From positions 1 through 64,000 of the forward strand of contig JAEUWI010000043.1 in NCBI GenBank assembly GCA_016791475.1: a DNA stretch of 64,000 nucleotides, in the 5' to 3' direction. The DNA comes from Candidatus Hydrogenedentota bacterium (GTDB lineage: Bacteria; Hydrogenedentota; Hydrogenedentia; Hydrogenedentales; JAEUWI01). Position 1 is the first letter of the stretch, and each line of letters opens with the position of its first letter. This document shows positions 8,479 to 17,198 of the stretch, in pieces. Made by a program: the position numbers and the translations under genes. The notes under the pieces are model-generated. The model searched no databases, was not told the origin of the DNA, and saw nothing but the letters and a program-made list of their open reading frames with translations.

Positions 8479-8551
8479 CTTTAACCACAAAGAACGCAAA
8501 GAGCACAAAGGATTTCTTTCTCTGTGTTCTTTGTGTTCTTTGTGGTTAAAA
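8479..8551. repeat. Long inverted repeat of the ACCACAAAGAAC type
   Basis: Left arm about 8480-8509 (ttaaccacaaagaacgcaaa then gagcacaaag) and right arm about 8523-8551 (tgtgttctttgtgttctttg then tggttaaaa) are inverted copies of about 28 nt around a 13-nt loop. The two differences are A/G changes that would form G-U pairs in RNA if the left arm is on the transcript. It sits between eboE and eboC, so the operon transcript would carry a very long hairpin. Confidence 0.85.
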
Positions 8552-8602
8552 GCTGCACTCTCTGATGTCTTTCAGCGTTGCCCATGCACAGGGACCGTCT
8601 AA

Positions 8603-9517
8603 ATGCCTCCGAAGTTCAAGGCCTATCTGCAACTTGCGCGGATCTCCAACCTCCCCACGGTGTTCTCAAATGTTCTGGTGGGTGCGGCGCTGGCAGTTGG
8701 GCCGACATCGCTGGATTGGGCGCTCGTATTCGCGGCCATATTCGCCGTGTCGCTTTTTTACATCGCCGGAATGGCCCTAAACGATTTACTGGATCGAAGT
8801 ATTGACCGCGTCGAGCGCCCCCAGCGCCCCATACCATCGGGTACACTCAGTGTAGGTGACGTAAGGAGCTTCACCGCAATATGTTTTTCCGGCGGAATGC
8901 TGATCCTAATTCTATGGGTTCCATGGGCAATTCTGCCGGGGCTAGCGTTAATTGCATCAATCACACTTTATAACTACTTCCACAAGCGATGGTCTGGCTC
9001 CCTCGTGTTCATGGGCTTGTGTCGCGCCCTGGTTTACATTGCCGGTGCAGCCGCAGTAACGGCAACATCAAATGAGTACCTGAATGAAACCGAAAACTAT
9101 GAAGTGATCTTTACAATAGGTTGGGCGTTGATGAATTGCGCCGCCCTCCTCGCCATCTACATCATCGCCCTAACCCTCGTCGCACAAAAGGAAGTCTCTG
9201 GCGGCCTGGGTTTCCGTCGCTGGCTCGCTGCGACGTTGGTGCTAATCCCCCTTCCCGCGCTGTGGTTCATGCCCACCCCCGACTGGCGCTGGACACTCCC
9301 CGCCATGCTTATCCTGAACCTGTGGCTCATTCGCTCCGCGCGCTTTATCTGGCAATCGCCGCCCCGGGTCGTCCCCGCCGTGCTGGGCTGGCTCGCGGGC
9401 ATATCCCTGTTAGACGCTTTTTTCCTGACCTTGACCCCTTTTCCCTGGCTGTCGCTGGTTGCCCTCGCGTGCTTCGCCGTAACGGTCTGGGGACACCGGA
9501 GAATTGCCGGCACATGA
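8603..9517 (+). CDS. eboC: EboC-like UbiA-family prenyltransferase
   Basis: A 304-residue integral membrane protein with about eight or nine hydrophobic segments. The first Asp-rich motif of UbiA enzymes is intact (N60-D61-x2-D64-x3-D68 in NDLLDRSID), followed by RPQRPIPSG. UbiA proteins transfer a prenyl chain from a prenyl diphosphate to an aromatic or other acceptor at the membrane. EboC is the UbiA member of the ebo cluster. The stop codon overlaps the eboF start as ATGA, showing translational coupling. The gene follows eboE by 128 bp, which contains the long inverted repeat. The prenyl donor and acceptor are unknown. Confidence 0.85.
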   Translation: MPPKFKAYLQLARISNLPTVFSNVLVGAALAVGPTSLDWALVFAAIFAVSLFYIAGMALNDLLDRSIDRVERPQRPIPSGTLSVGDVRSFTAICFSGGMLILILWVPWAILPGLALIASITLYNYFHKRWSGSLVFMGLCRALVYIAGAAAVTATSNEYLNETENYEVIFTIGWALMNCAALLAIYIIALTLVAQKEVSGGLGFRRWLAATLVLIPLPALWFMPTPDWRWTLPAMLILNLWLIRSARFIWQSPPRVVPAVLGWLAGISLLDAFFLTLTPFPWLSLVALACFAVTVWGHRRIAGT

Positions 9518-10899
9518 ACACGACCCACCACCCCACGGCGGTCATTCTGGCCGTCGGCCTGACCGAATCTCTCATCGGCGACGCCTGTCCGCGTATTCGC
9601 GATTTCGTGAAGGCGGGCGAGCTCCGACATTTGGAGCCCTCCTTCCCCGCCGTCACCACCACGGTGCAATCCTCCATGCTCACGGGCCTGCAACCGAATG
9701 AGCACGGTATCGTGGGCAATGGCTGGTACAACCGAGAGCTTTCGGAGGTCCAGTTCTGGAAGCAGTCCAATCCCCTCGTGCAAGGAAAGAAGGTCTGGGA
9801 CATCGCCCGTGACCGCGATCCTTCCTGCACCACGCTGAACATGTTCTGGTGGTACAACATGTATTCCTCCGTGGACTATTCCGTCACGCCGCGCCCGATT
9901 TACAAGGCCGATGGACGCAAGATTCCCGATTGCTACTCGTCCCCGCAGAACCTGCGCGATGAACTCCAGGCGGAGCTGGGCACCTTCCCCCTCTTCAACT
10001 TCTGGGGCCCGGCCTCGTCCATCAAATCCACCCAGTGGATTGCCGACGCCACCATCTATTGCCACAAGAAGCAGCGCCCCGGTCTTACCCTGGTCTATCT
10101 CCCCCACTTGGACTATTGCCTGCAAAAGCTCGGGCCGGAGCACGCGGACATCCCGAAATACGTCCGCGAACTCGATGGCGTCGTGGGTCAGCTCCTGGAC
10201 TACTTCCAGGGCGCGGGCGTGCGGCCCATCATCGTCAGCGAATATGGTATCGAGCCCGTGGACGACGCCGTCCACCCCAACCGCATCCTCCGCGAAGCGG
10301 GTGCTATCAGCATTCGCGAGGAAGAAGGTCTGGAACTCCTCGACGCGGGCGCGAGCGACGCCTTCGCGGTGTCGGATCACCAGCTCGCCCATGTCTACAT
10401 CAAAGATCCGTCGCGCATCGGCTACTACCACGATCTCCTCCGCGCCGTCCCGGGCGTGGAGCAGGTGCTGGACCGCGCGGGCCAGGCCGCCATCCACCTC
10501 GACCACGAGCGCAGCGGCGATCTGGTGCTCGTCAGCGAGGCGCGGCGCTGGTTCAGTTACTACTATTGGCGGGACGACGCCCGCGCCCCCGATTTCGCCC
10601 GGTGCGTGGACATTCACCGCAAGCCGGGCTACGACCCCGTGGAGCTTTTCCTCGATCCAAAGCTGGCTTTTCCCCCCGCCCACATCGTCTGGCGTCTGCT
10701 CAAGAAAAAACTCGGCTTCCGCACGCTTATGGACGTGATCCCCCTGGATGCCTCCCTCGTGCGCGGCTCCCACGGCCGCGTGGGGCAAACCCGAAAGGAG
10801 ATGCCCCTGCTGGTGTGCAAGTCTCCCGCGTCTGACCCGACACCGGTTCTTCCATGCACGGCAGTGCGGGACATCATACTAACGCATCTTTTCGATTAA
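9514..10899 (+). CDS. eboF: EboF-like alkaline phosphatase superfamily protein
   Basis: A 461-residue member of the alkaline phosphatase / nucleotide pyrophosphatase superfamily. Visible signatures are an N-terminal AVILAVGLTESLIG strand, SFPAVTTTVQSSMLTG (nucleophile Thr/Ser region), GNGWYNRE, a metal-site LVYLPHLDY, VSEYGIEPV and GSHGR near the C-terminus. The ATG at 9514 overlaps the eboC stop (ATGA) and starts just before the first strand; the open frame extends 131 codons further upstream inside eboC, which is not meaningful. It is the hydrolase normally found in ebo clusters and may cleave a phosphate ester of the trafficked metabolite. No signal peptide is seen. Confidence 0.8.
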   Translation: MNTTHHPTAVILAVGLTESLIGDACPRIRDFVKAGELRHLEPSFPAVTTTVQSSMLTGLQPNEHGIVGNGWYNRELSEVQFWKQSNPLVQGKKVWDIARDRDPSCTTLNMFWWYNMYSSVDYSVTPRPIYKADGRKIPDCYSSPQNLRDELQAELGTFPLFNFWGPASSIKSTQWIADATIYCHKKQRPGLTLVYLPHLDYCLQKLGPEHADIPKYVRELDGVVGQLLDYFQGAGVRPIIVSEYGIEPVDDAVHPNRILREAGAISIREEEGLELLDAGASDAFAVSDHQLAHVYIKDPSRIGYYHDLLRAVPGVEQVLDRAGQAAIHLDHERSGDLVLVSEARRWFSYYYWRDDARAPDFARCVDIHRKPGYDPVELFLDPKLAFPPAHIVWRLLKKKLGFRTLMDVIPLDASLVRGSHGRVGQTRKEMPLLVCKSPASDPTPVLPCTAVRDIILTHLFD

Positions 10900-10954
10900 T
10901 CCAGTGGTTGGGCCCCGGTTTCGGCCGGGAGCGGCGTGCGCCCCCCTCGAAGAC

Positions 10955-10999
10955 CGGGACTTTCCCGCACATAGCTTGCAAAGCTGCGGGATTTTCCCG
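10955..10999. promoter_or_regulatory. Twin palindromes CGGGA-N3-TCCCG, 32 bp apart
   Basis: CGGGA-ctt-TCCCG (10955-10967) and CGGGA-ttt-TCCCG (10987-10999) are 13-bp palindromes whose starts are 32 bp apart, about three helical turns. Between them, cttgcaaag is also symmetric, and CCCGCA/TGCGGG can pair across. They lie after eboF and 141 bp before the GAF-GGDEF gene. They could be paired operator sites for the downstream gene or a compound hairpin ending the ebo transcript. No T tract follows. Confidence 0.45.
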
Positions 11000-11139
11000 T
11001 AGATTGTGCCCTTGACCGGGGTCAGGCATCTCAAACACGTATTCAAACAGTATCAGCGGGTGCCCTGCTGTCACTGTTGAGAAGAAACGGGACGTCCCAG
11101 GCCAGCCCTCCGGTGCATCCAGCGCAAGGGAAGAAAGTG

Positions 11140-12366
11140 ATGACGGACAGCGACCAAAGCGACCCGAGGCTCAAAGAGTACAAAGAATACGTGCTCGCCA
11201 TGCAGCGTCTCGAGTTCGGTGACCGAAATTTTGACGGTGGCGACGGGCCGCTGGGCGAGTTGGGGACCGCCCTGGTGGATCTCTCCCGCGTGATGGAGCG
11301 CCGCTACCACGAGCTTGCGCGGCTCCTGGAAATTGCGGAGCGGGTCAATCACGGTGTATTCATCGGGGAAGTGATGGACCACATTTACGATTCCTTCCGC
11401 CCGATCATTCCCTTCGATCGCATCGGACTGGCCCTCCTGGAGGAGGACGGCGCCGTTCTACGGTCACACTGGGCGCGCTCAGACTCCTCCGACGTGAAAA
11501 TTGCAATCGGGTATGCCCAGAACATCGAGCACAGCAGCCTTCAGCAGATTCTTCAGAGCGGCAAGCCCCGTTTGCTCAACGATTTGGAGTCCTATTGCCG
11601 GGAGAATCCCTGCTCCGAGTCCAGCCGACTCGCCTATGCCGAGGGTATCCGTTCCAGCCTGACCTGTCCCCTGGTGGCCATGGGAAAGCCCGTTGGATTC
11701 CTCTTCTTCTCCAGCAGGAAGCCCCACACTTACGCAAACCTCCATCAGGACCTTTTCCTGCGCATCGCAACCCAGCTCAGCGTTATTCTGGAAAAGAGCC
11801 GGCTTTACGAAGAACTCTACCAGCTCAATGCGGAGCTGCGCGAGGCCCGGAACGCGCTGGAACATCAGGCGACCCACGATGTGTTGACCGGTCTGTGGAA
11901 TCGGGGCACGATCCTCGAAATCCTGGACAAGGAACTTGCCCGATCGCAACGCGCAGGCCATCCCGCGGCGGCGTTGATGATCGACATTGACCACTTCAAG
12001 CAGGTCAACGACCGCCATGGTCACCTGGCGGGCGACGAAGTCCTCCGCGAGGTGTCGCGCAGGCTCGCCGAGGTTGTGCGCAAGGGCGATGCCCTGGGCC
12101 GCTACGGGGGAGAAGAGTTTCTGGTGGTCCTCGCGATGGACAACATCGCCGAAGCGGAAACCGCCGTGGATCGCCTTCGCCGGAGCATCGCGGCCGTGCC
12201 CGTTACGGCGGGGAACGAAGCCCTCAGCGTCTCGGTCAGCGTTGGCATGGGGATTGTGAAGTCGGGCGAATACGCGACGGGCGAAACGCTGCTGCGGCTG
12301 GCCGACGAGGCGCTCTACGCGGCCAAGGCATCAGGCCGCAACCGGGTGGTGGTTCACGCTCGCTGA
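11140..12366 (+). CDS. GAF-GGDEF diguanylate cyclase
   Basis: A 408-residue cytoplasmic protein: a short N-terminal helical region, a GAF sensor domain (about 70-225), a coiled linker ending LREARNALEHQATHD, and a GGDEF domain (about 240-405). The active site is GGEEF (323-327). An intact inhibitory I-site RKGD (314-317) lies five residues before it, so the enzyme should make c-di-GMP and be feedback-inhibited. The ATG at 11140 has GGGAAG upstream and gives a start matching the paralogue at 17417; the frame also runs upstream to a TTG. The two proteins are clearly paralogous over their full length and flank the kinase operon between them. Confidence 0.92.
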   Translation: MTDSDQSDPRLKEYKEYVLAMQRLEFGDRNFDGGDGPLGELGTALVDLSRVMERRYHELARLLEIAERVNHGVFIGEVMDHIYDSFRPIIPFDRIGLALLEEDGAVLRSHWARSDSSDVKIAIGYAQNIEHSSLQQILQSGKPRLLNDLESYCRENPCSESSRLAYAEGIRSSLTCPLVAMGKPVGFLFFSSRKPHTYANLHQDLFLRIATQLSVILEKSRLYEELYQLNAELREARNALEHQATHDVLTGLWNRGTILEILDKELARSQRAGHPAAALMIDIDHFKQVNDRHGHLAGDEVLREVSRRLAEVVRKGDALGRYGGEEFLVVLAMDNIAEAETAVDRLRRSIAAVPVTAGNEALSVSVSVGMGIVKSGEYATGETLLRLADEALYAAKASGRNRVVVHAR

Positions 12367-12367
12367 C

Positions 12368-12388
12368 CGGCCCCGGCGTGTCGGGCCG
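12368..12388. terminator. GC hairpin between convergent genes
   Basis: CGGCCC (12368-12373) and GGGCCG (12383-12388) form a six-base-pair GC stem with a nine-base loop in the 29-bp gap between the convergent cyclase and response regulator genes. Its position suits a shared terminator, but there is no T tract on either side. Confidence 0.4.
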
Positions 12389-12395
12389 CCGCAGG

Positions 12396-12998
12396 CTAGC
12401 CGGATCGGGGATAGAGCGATTTCACGCACTCGGGACAGATGCCGTGGGAGAATTTCGTGTTTGAGTGGCGCGTGAAATATTCTTCCACCTGCTGCCAGTA
12501 GCCGTTGTCATTGCGGATGCGCTTGCAGGAGGAGCAAATGGGCAGGAGCCCCTGCAGAATCTGCACGTTCCTCAAGGCGTCCTGCAACTCACTTACCAGG
12601 CGATCCTTCTCCCGGAGCAGGCCGTGGCGCTGTATGGCGTAGCGTATGGTCTTCAGCATCAGCGGCGCGTTGATGGCGCTCTTCACCAGGTAGTCCTGCG
12701 CCCCCAGCTCCAGCGCGCGCATGCCGAGGGCCTCGTCGTCTTCCACGGTCTGGAGTACGATGGCCGGCGAGGTATCGGATTCCCGTTGCAGGGTCTCGAT
12801 AAAGTCCATGCCGTCGCCATCGGGCAGGTGCAAATCCAGGAGAAGGCAATCGTAGGTATTGCAGGCGAGCTTGGCCATACCCTTCTGGAGTGAATCTGCC
12901 TCGTCGACCCGCGCCCAGGCCTCGGGCCCCTCGCTCAAATACCGCCGCACCCGAAGGCGGTCAACCTCGTCATCTTCAATCAATAGAATGCTCAGCAT
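12396..12998 (-). CDS. Response regulator with C-terminal cysteine module
   Basis: A 200-residue protein with an N-terminal receiver domain: acidic pocket EDD at 8-10, phospho-acceptor D55 in LLLDLHLPDGDG, and K106 in DYLVKSA. A helical linker follows (about 120-150), then a cysteine module LLPICSSCKRIRND...SHGICPEC with C155/C158 and C188/C191. That tail recurs at the C-terminus of many bacterial signalling proteins and probably binds zinc; its function is not established. There is no DNA-binding domain. It is the last gene of a minus-strand group of kinase, short regulator and this protein, with a 52-bp gap before it. Confidence 0.88.
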   Translation of the reverse strand: MLSILLIEDDEVDRLRVRRYLSEGPEAWARVDEADSLQKGMAKLACNTYDCLLLDLHLPDGDGMDFIETLQRESDTSPAIVLQTVEDDEALGMRALELGAQDYLVKSAINAPLMLKTIRYAIQRHGLLREKDRLVSELQDALRNVQILQGLLPICSSCKRIRNDNGYWQQVEEYFTRHSNTKFSHGICPECVKSLYPRSG

Positions 12999-13050
12999 CG
13001 GCCGCCTCTGGTTCTAGTTCAACGCCTTATCGCCACTTCCGTAAAGATAT

Positions 13051-13479
13051 TCAGGGTAATTCTACCACACGCCAGTAACACGCCAACATCTCCATGGCCT
13101 TGACGAACTCCCGCCCGGCCTCGTCTTTGAGCATGAACCCGGCCACGTTGTGCCGGTAGGCCTCCAGCCGGTCCTCGTCGTTCTTGGAGGTGGTCAGCAC
13201 GAACACCACGGTGACCTTCAACGCTTCGTCCGCCCGAAGCGCCGCCAGAAACTCAAGCCCCGTCATCCGGGGGAGGTTGATGTCCAGCAGCACAAGAAAG
13301 GGGGTTTCAAGCCGGGCCTCGCTCCCCGCGCCGCGCAGGATTTCAAGCGCCTCGATGCCGTCCCGGGCGCGCACAATCTCATTGGCGATCCGCAACTGGT
13401 GGAAGCCGCGCTGGACCCGAATCACATCGACTTCGTCGTCCTCCACCAACAGAATCTTCACTTCTCTCGGTCTTGACAT
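13051..13479 (-). CDS. Single-domain response regulator (Rcp1-like)
   Basis: A 142-residue stand-alone receiver domain. Phospho-acceptor D66 lies in LLDINLPRMTGLEFL, the acidic pair in LLVEDDEVD, and the conserved Lys in LTTSKNDED (about 99). This is the Rcp1/phytochrome-type small regulator subgroup (VEDDEVD...LLDINLPRMTG). It is immediately downstream of the histidine kinase. A GTG nine bases further upstream overlaps the kinase stop as GTGA, but its Shine-Dalgarno (AGGAG) would be only a base or so away, so the ATG at 13479, about ten bases from AGGAG, is preferred. It probably receives phosphate from the kinase. Confidence 0.88.
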   Translation of the reverse strand: MSRPREVKILLVEDDEVDVIRVQRGFHQLRIANEIVRARDGIEALEILRGAGSEARLETPFLVLLDINLPRMTGLEFLAALRADEALKVTVVFVLTTSKNDEDRLEAYRHNVAGFMLKDEAGREFVKAMEMLACYWRVVELP

Positions 13480-13484
13480 TGAAA

Positions 13485-16400
13485 TCACGCTCCTTTGCCC
13501 GCTTTCGGCCAGGTGAATTCGACGGTCGTGCCCCGTCCCTCGGTTTCAAGCAATTGGACATGGCCGCCGTAGCGTTCCACAACTTTTCGGACCAGGGCCA
13601 GCCCCATGCCGCTGCCCTCCACCTCATCCCGCGGGCGAAGGGTCTGAAACATGCTGAACACCTTCTTGTGATACTGGCGCGGAATCCCGGGGCCGTCGTC
13701 CGCCACGCGGAATACATAAAACTCCCCCTGCTCGAAGGCGGCGATCTCGAGCACACATTCGTCCCCGTCATGGTGCTTGATCGCGTTCGAAATCAGATTG
13801 CGCAACACTTGATGGAGGGGCGTGCGGACCGTATCGAAAGCCGGCAGGCCCTGCGTCCGTATCGTCACGGGTGCGGCCCCCCGCACCAGATCGGTCACCT
13901 GGCTCACCATCTCGGCCGTGTCTACAAGCTCCGTCTCATTCGCCAGTCTGCCGGCGCGGGAGTAGTCGAGCAAGTCCTCCAGCAGCTTCCCCATGCGCAC
14001 CACACGGTTTTTTATCAGCGCGAGATGCTTCGCGCTCCCCGGCGGGAGCAGGCCGGTGGTGTCCTCCTCGATCCAGTGCACGAGACTCGCGATGGCGGTC
14101 AGGGGGGCCCGAAGATCGTGGGAGGCCACATAGGCGAAGTCGTCCAAATCGCGGTTGGTGGACTCCAGTTCGCGCGTGTGGGCTTCGAGCTTGCGCCGCG
14201 CCTCATCCCGCTCGGTGGTATCGGTGACGAGCACCAGTACCTGGACCCCTTCTCGGGATTCAAAGGGCGCCAGGGCAATTTCCACGTGGAAGGTCTCGCC
14301 GTTCAGTTTGATGGCGGTTCGCTCCCGAACCTCGCCCGCAGGGCGAATCGCCCGGCCTGCCTCCTCCGGTCGGTCCTCCACCTGCGGCGCGGGCTCCATC
14401 GCGCCGGGAATAAAGCCGTGCAGGGGCCGTCCCACAATCGCTTCTCTTTCGCAGCCAAACTGCCCCAGGGCGACCGGATTCACATCGGAGATCGTCCCCG
14501 CCTGATCGACGGTGATCATCCCTGTGGGTGCGGAGTCGATAATCTGCCGGAGCCGCGTCTCGCTCCACTGAATTTCCTCATATTGCCGCTGAACAGCCTC
14601 CAATAGAAACAGGGCAATCGTCGTCGCCGCGGAAAGAAAAAGCCCGGAAAATAAAATCAGGATGGGGAGGTTCGAGCGCTGGCTGGCCAGCCATACCGGC
14701 TTGGGCAGCAGTTGAAGGGTCCACGCGCCGTCTCTCATGCTCGCCGTCACCGGCGTATCGCCACCGCCCCCCTCCGGCCAGGGCGCCTTTTCGCTCTCGA
14801 AGATGAGACTACTCCCTTCCCACACCCTGAACCGGTAGTTCTCCCGCGTGGCGGTGGAGAGCACATCGAAAAGACGGTCGAGCCGATAGAGTCCCACGAG
14901 ATAACCCGCCGTCTCGCTTGCCCGATGCACCGGCGTAATCACGATGAAGCCCGGGCCAATCTGGGATACATTCAGGGTATCTGTGGAGGCGAGCTGTCCG
15001 GTTTCCCGTACCCGTTCGAGCACCGCCCGCCCCTGCGGGTGCGAGGCCAAATCAAAGCCGATAATCTCCTCGTTGCCTTCCAGTGGCTCCAGCCAGCGCA
15101 AGCGCGACGCTTCGTCGGCCCAGGCGATGGCGGCCACCGTCTGAAAATCGCGCAGGTGTGCGCGCGCATCCGAAGTCCAGGCGGCCTTGCTCGTGCCTCC
15201 GCTGATTTCCCAGCGGGCGGCCATGCGATTGAGCGCATGGTTGTGATAGGTGATTTCCATGCCGATGAGCCGCGTGATTTCTTCGGCCTGATTCCGCACG
15301 AGGTCGCGGATCTTGGTCTGTTCGTCGTGGTACACCGCCTGCCATACCCACAGCGAGGTGGCCGCCAGCGCCACCCCGGTTGGCAAGGGAGCGAGAGAAA
15401 CCCGGCGGCGCAGTCCCTCCAACTGGACCACGTCGCGGGCGATCCCTCCCAGGCCGAGGACGAAGAACCCGGCCGCCGTATGGACGGCCATGGGGGTCAT
15501 CTGGCCCCAACTGTAGGCGCTGTCGATTCCCGCAAGGTAGCTGACCAGGGTAACGAAGCCGAGCGAGGCCACGATCGAGCAGAGGGTGCTGGAGGTCGTT
15601 GCGCCCCAGCGGCCCAGGTGGGACTGGCAAAGGAAAACGCCAAAAAGGATGAAGCACAGGGCCGTGTTCGGGGCCATGCGGCCCGGAAAAGTGGTGTTCA
15701 CCGTAATGAAGTGATCCACAAAAAGCTCGTCTATGCCCAGATTGACGCCGGTGAGATACTGGGAAAGGGTGAGGCACGCCGCCAGGAAAAGTATCAGTCC
15801 CAAGCCACTCGCGAGGCGCGGACAGCGGTTGATCAGCGCGAGGAGACCGCCACCGCAGAGGGTCAGGCACAAGGCGGTGTTGAACTGCATGGGCGTCAGC
15901 CCCGGTGCGACCTGAATCAGCACCGCATCTCGGGCGAACCATCCAAAAACGACCGCGCCGCCCAGGAGCACCGTGCCCGCGGCGGTCACCATGCTGAAGG
16001 GTATGAAAGGCCGGTGGGCGCGGCTGAGAAAGCCGAGGCAGAAGGTGGACAAGAGCAGTCCCGCGAATAGATCCAGCAACCACCAGGTCGCCCCGGCCAT
16101 AACCACAAAGGGATAGGGCAGCCCAGAGCTTACGAGGGCCGACAACATGACCGGCGCCACGCCGACCGCGCTGCCGAAGGGGCCGGCGGCGAGAATAAAC
16201 CGCGTGTAAACCCACGGCGCACCGGCGTCGAGCAGGGTCGGCGCAATGCGCGTTACCAGACCGTAGGTCGCCGCCGCCTGGAGCGAGGCGGCGAGGGGCA
16301 GTACCAGAAACCAGGTCGGGTGGACAAAGGCCGGCGGGTCCATCTCCGGGTATGCGCACCAGACGCCTGCGGCAACGGCCCCCAGAAGCACCCCGGGAAA

Positions 16401-16601
16401 GGCCCGCCACCCCAGGGCCATGAGCAACGACAGGGCGACACCGGAAGGAAGCAGGGGAAGCTGGGCCGCACCAATGCCGGGCGATATGGAAGCGAGCCAG
16501 GCGGCCGGAAGCCCGAAGGCGATCGCGGGAAGTATGAGGAGTAACGCTACCCCTCGTCCCCCCTTGATGGGAATCTCGAAGGCGGGCCCCAATCTCGTCA
16601 T
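13485..16601 (-). CDS. MASE1/CHASE/PAS sensor histidine kinase
   Basis: A membrane sensor kinase of about 1038 residues. The N-terminus has a MASE1-like multi-span domain (about 10-260), a second block of membrane spans (about 265-430), and a CHASE-like periplasmic domain (NQAEEITRLIGMEITYHNHA... to about 665). A further membrane span and a PAS domain (SETRLRQIIDSAPTGMITVD) follow. The HisKA site is H828 in ASHDLRAPLT, and the HATPase carries NLISNAIKHH, DDGPGIP and GSGMGLAL. The start is uncertain: the ATG at 16601 opens directly before the first domain; an ATG at 16628 and a GTG at 16670 are possible. It is followed by two response regulators and is probably their phosphodonor. The ligand is unknown. 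Confidence 0.88.
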   Translation of the reverse strand: MTRLGPAFEIPIKGGRGVALLLILPAIAFGLPAAWLASISPGIGAAQLPLLPSGVALSLLMALGWRAFPGVLLGAVAAGVWCAYPEMDPPAFVHPTWFLVLPLAASLQAAATYGLVTRIAPTLLDAGAPWVYTRFILAAGPFGSAVGVAPVMLSALVSSGLPYPFVVMAGATWWLLDLFAGLLLSTFCLGFLSRAHRPFIPFSMVTAAGTVLLGGAVVFGWFARDAVLIQVAPGLTPMQFNTALCLTLCGGGLLALINRCPRLASGLGLILFLAACLTLSQYLTGVNLGIDELFVDHFITVNTTFPGRMAPNTALCFILFGVFLCQSHLGRWGATTSSTLCSIVASLGFVTLVSYLAGIDSAYSWGQMTPMAVHTAAGFFVLGLGGIARDVVQLEGLRRRVSLAPLPTGVALAATSLWVWQAVYHDEQTKIRDLVRNQAEEITRLIGMEITYHNHALNRMAARWEISGGTSKAAWTSDARAHLRDFQTVAAIAWADEASRLRWLEPLEGNEEIIGFDLASHPQGRAVLERVRETGQLASTDTLNVSQIGPGFIVITPVHRASETAGYLVGLYRLDRLFDVLSTATRENYRFRVWEGSSLIFESEKAPWPEGGGGDTPVTASMRDGAWTLQLLPKPVWLASQRSNLPILILFSGLFLSAATTIALFLLEAVQRQYEEIQWSETRLRQIIDSAPTGMITVDQAGTISDVNPVALGQFGCEREAIVGRPLHGFIPGAMEPAPQVEDRPEEAGRAIRPAGEVRERTAIKLNGETFHVEIALAPFESREGVQVLVLVTDTTERDEARRKLEAHTRELESTNRDLDDFAYVASHDLRAPLTAIASLVHWIEEDTTGLLPPGSAKHLALIKNRVVRMGKLLEDLLDYSRAGRLANETELVDTAEMVSQVTDLVRGAAPVTIRTQGLPAFDTVRTPLHQVLRNLISNAIKHHDGDECVLEIAAFEQGEFYVFRVADDGPGIPRQYHKKVFSMFQTLRPRDEVEGSGMGLALVRKVVERYGGHVQLLETEGRGTTVEFTWPKAGKGA

Positions 16602-16856
16602 GGTATTCCATTCACCGGCGCACCACATCTCGCACGACCAATTGACCTCGGGGATCGGGCCCCACCGCACTCGTCACACCCTCCGGGGGCACGACACCGC
16701 TGCGATGAGAAGTCTACTCCGCACCCGGGCGGAAATCAATACATCCCCGTGATCGAGTGCGGGCAATGCGGTGATCGAAGGTAAGGCGGGGCCACGATCC
16801 CGACTCAATCCAGCTTCGCCCCACCAATTTTCGCCCGCGCGGTGAAATGCCCGGAT

Positions 16857-17198
16857 TCACGACTGGCGGAACATGAAATAGACCGCGCCCACAAGACAGA
16901 AACCCGCCCAGAGGTAGTCCAGCGTAATTTTCTCTTTCATGTAGAGCATGCTGAAGGCCGCGAAGACGCACATGGTCACCACTTCTTGAATGATTTTGAG
17001 CTGGCCCAGGGAGTAGAACTGATGGCCGATTCGGTTGGCCGGGACCTGAAAACAATACTCCATGAAGGCCACGAGCCAGCTCGCGAGAATGGCCACGAGG
17101 ATCGGTTTTCCCCGAAGATCCTTCAGGTGACCGTACCAGGCGTAGGTCATGAATACATTAGCTACAATCAAGAGCATGATAGGGAGAAACTTGTTCAT
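16857..17198 (-). CDS. DUF486 / DMT-family small membrane protein
   Basis: A 113-residue protein with four hydrophobic spans. It carries the conserved DUF486 signatures NVFMTYAWYGHLK, FMEYCFQVPANRIGH and QLKIIQEVVT, and ends LWAGFCLVGAVYFMFR. The family belongs to the drug/metabolite transporter superfamily, but its substrate is unknown. It lies upstream of the kinase on the same strand with a 255-bp gap, and is divergent from the second GGDEF gene. There is no clear functional tie to the signalling genes. Confidence 0.9.
   Translation of the reverse strand: MNKFLPIMLLIVANVFMTYAWYGHLKDLRGKPILVAILASWLVAFMEYCFQVPANRIGHQFYSLGQLKIIQEVVTMCVFAAFSMLYMKEKITLDYLWAGFCLVGAVYFMFRQS

Noticed and set aside
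9157-10788. 543-codon minus-strand open frame opposite eboF
   Set aside because: Antisense shadow of the phosphatase-like gene, which has clear motifs; the minus-strand product has none.
10900-11139. c-di-GMP riboswitch before the GGDEF gene
   Set aside because: The leader has palindromes but I could not find the conserved GEMM core and tetraloop/receptor arrangement.
13473-16070. Long plus-strand open frames (377 and 452 codons) opposite the sensor kinase
   Set aside because: The minus strand encodes a full MASE1/CHASE/PAS/HisKA protein; the opposite frames are low-complexity Arg/Gly/His sequence.
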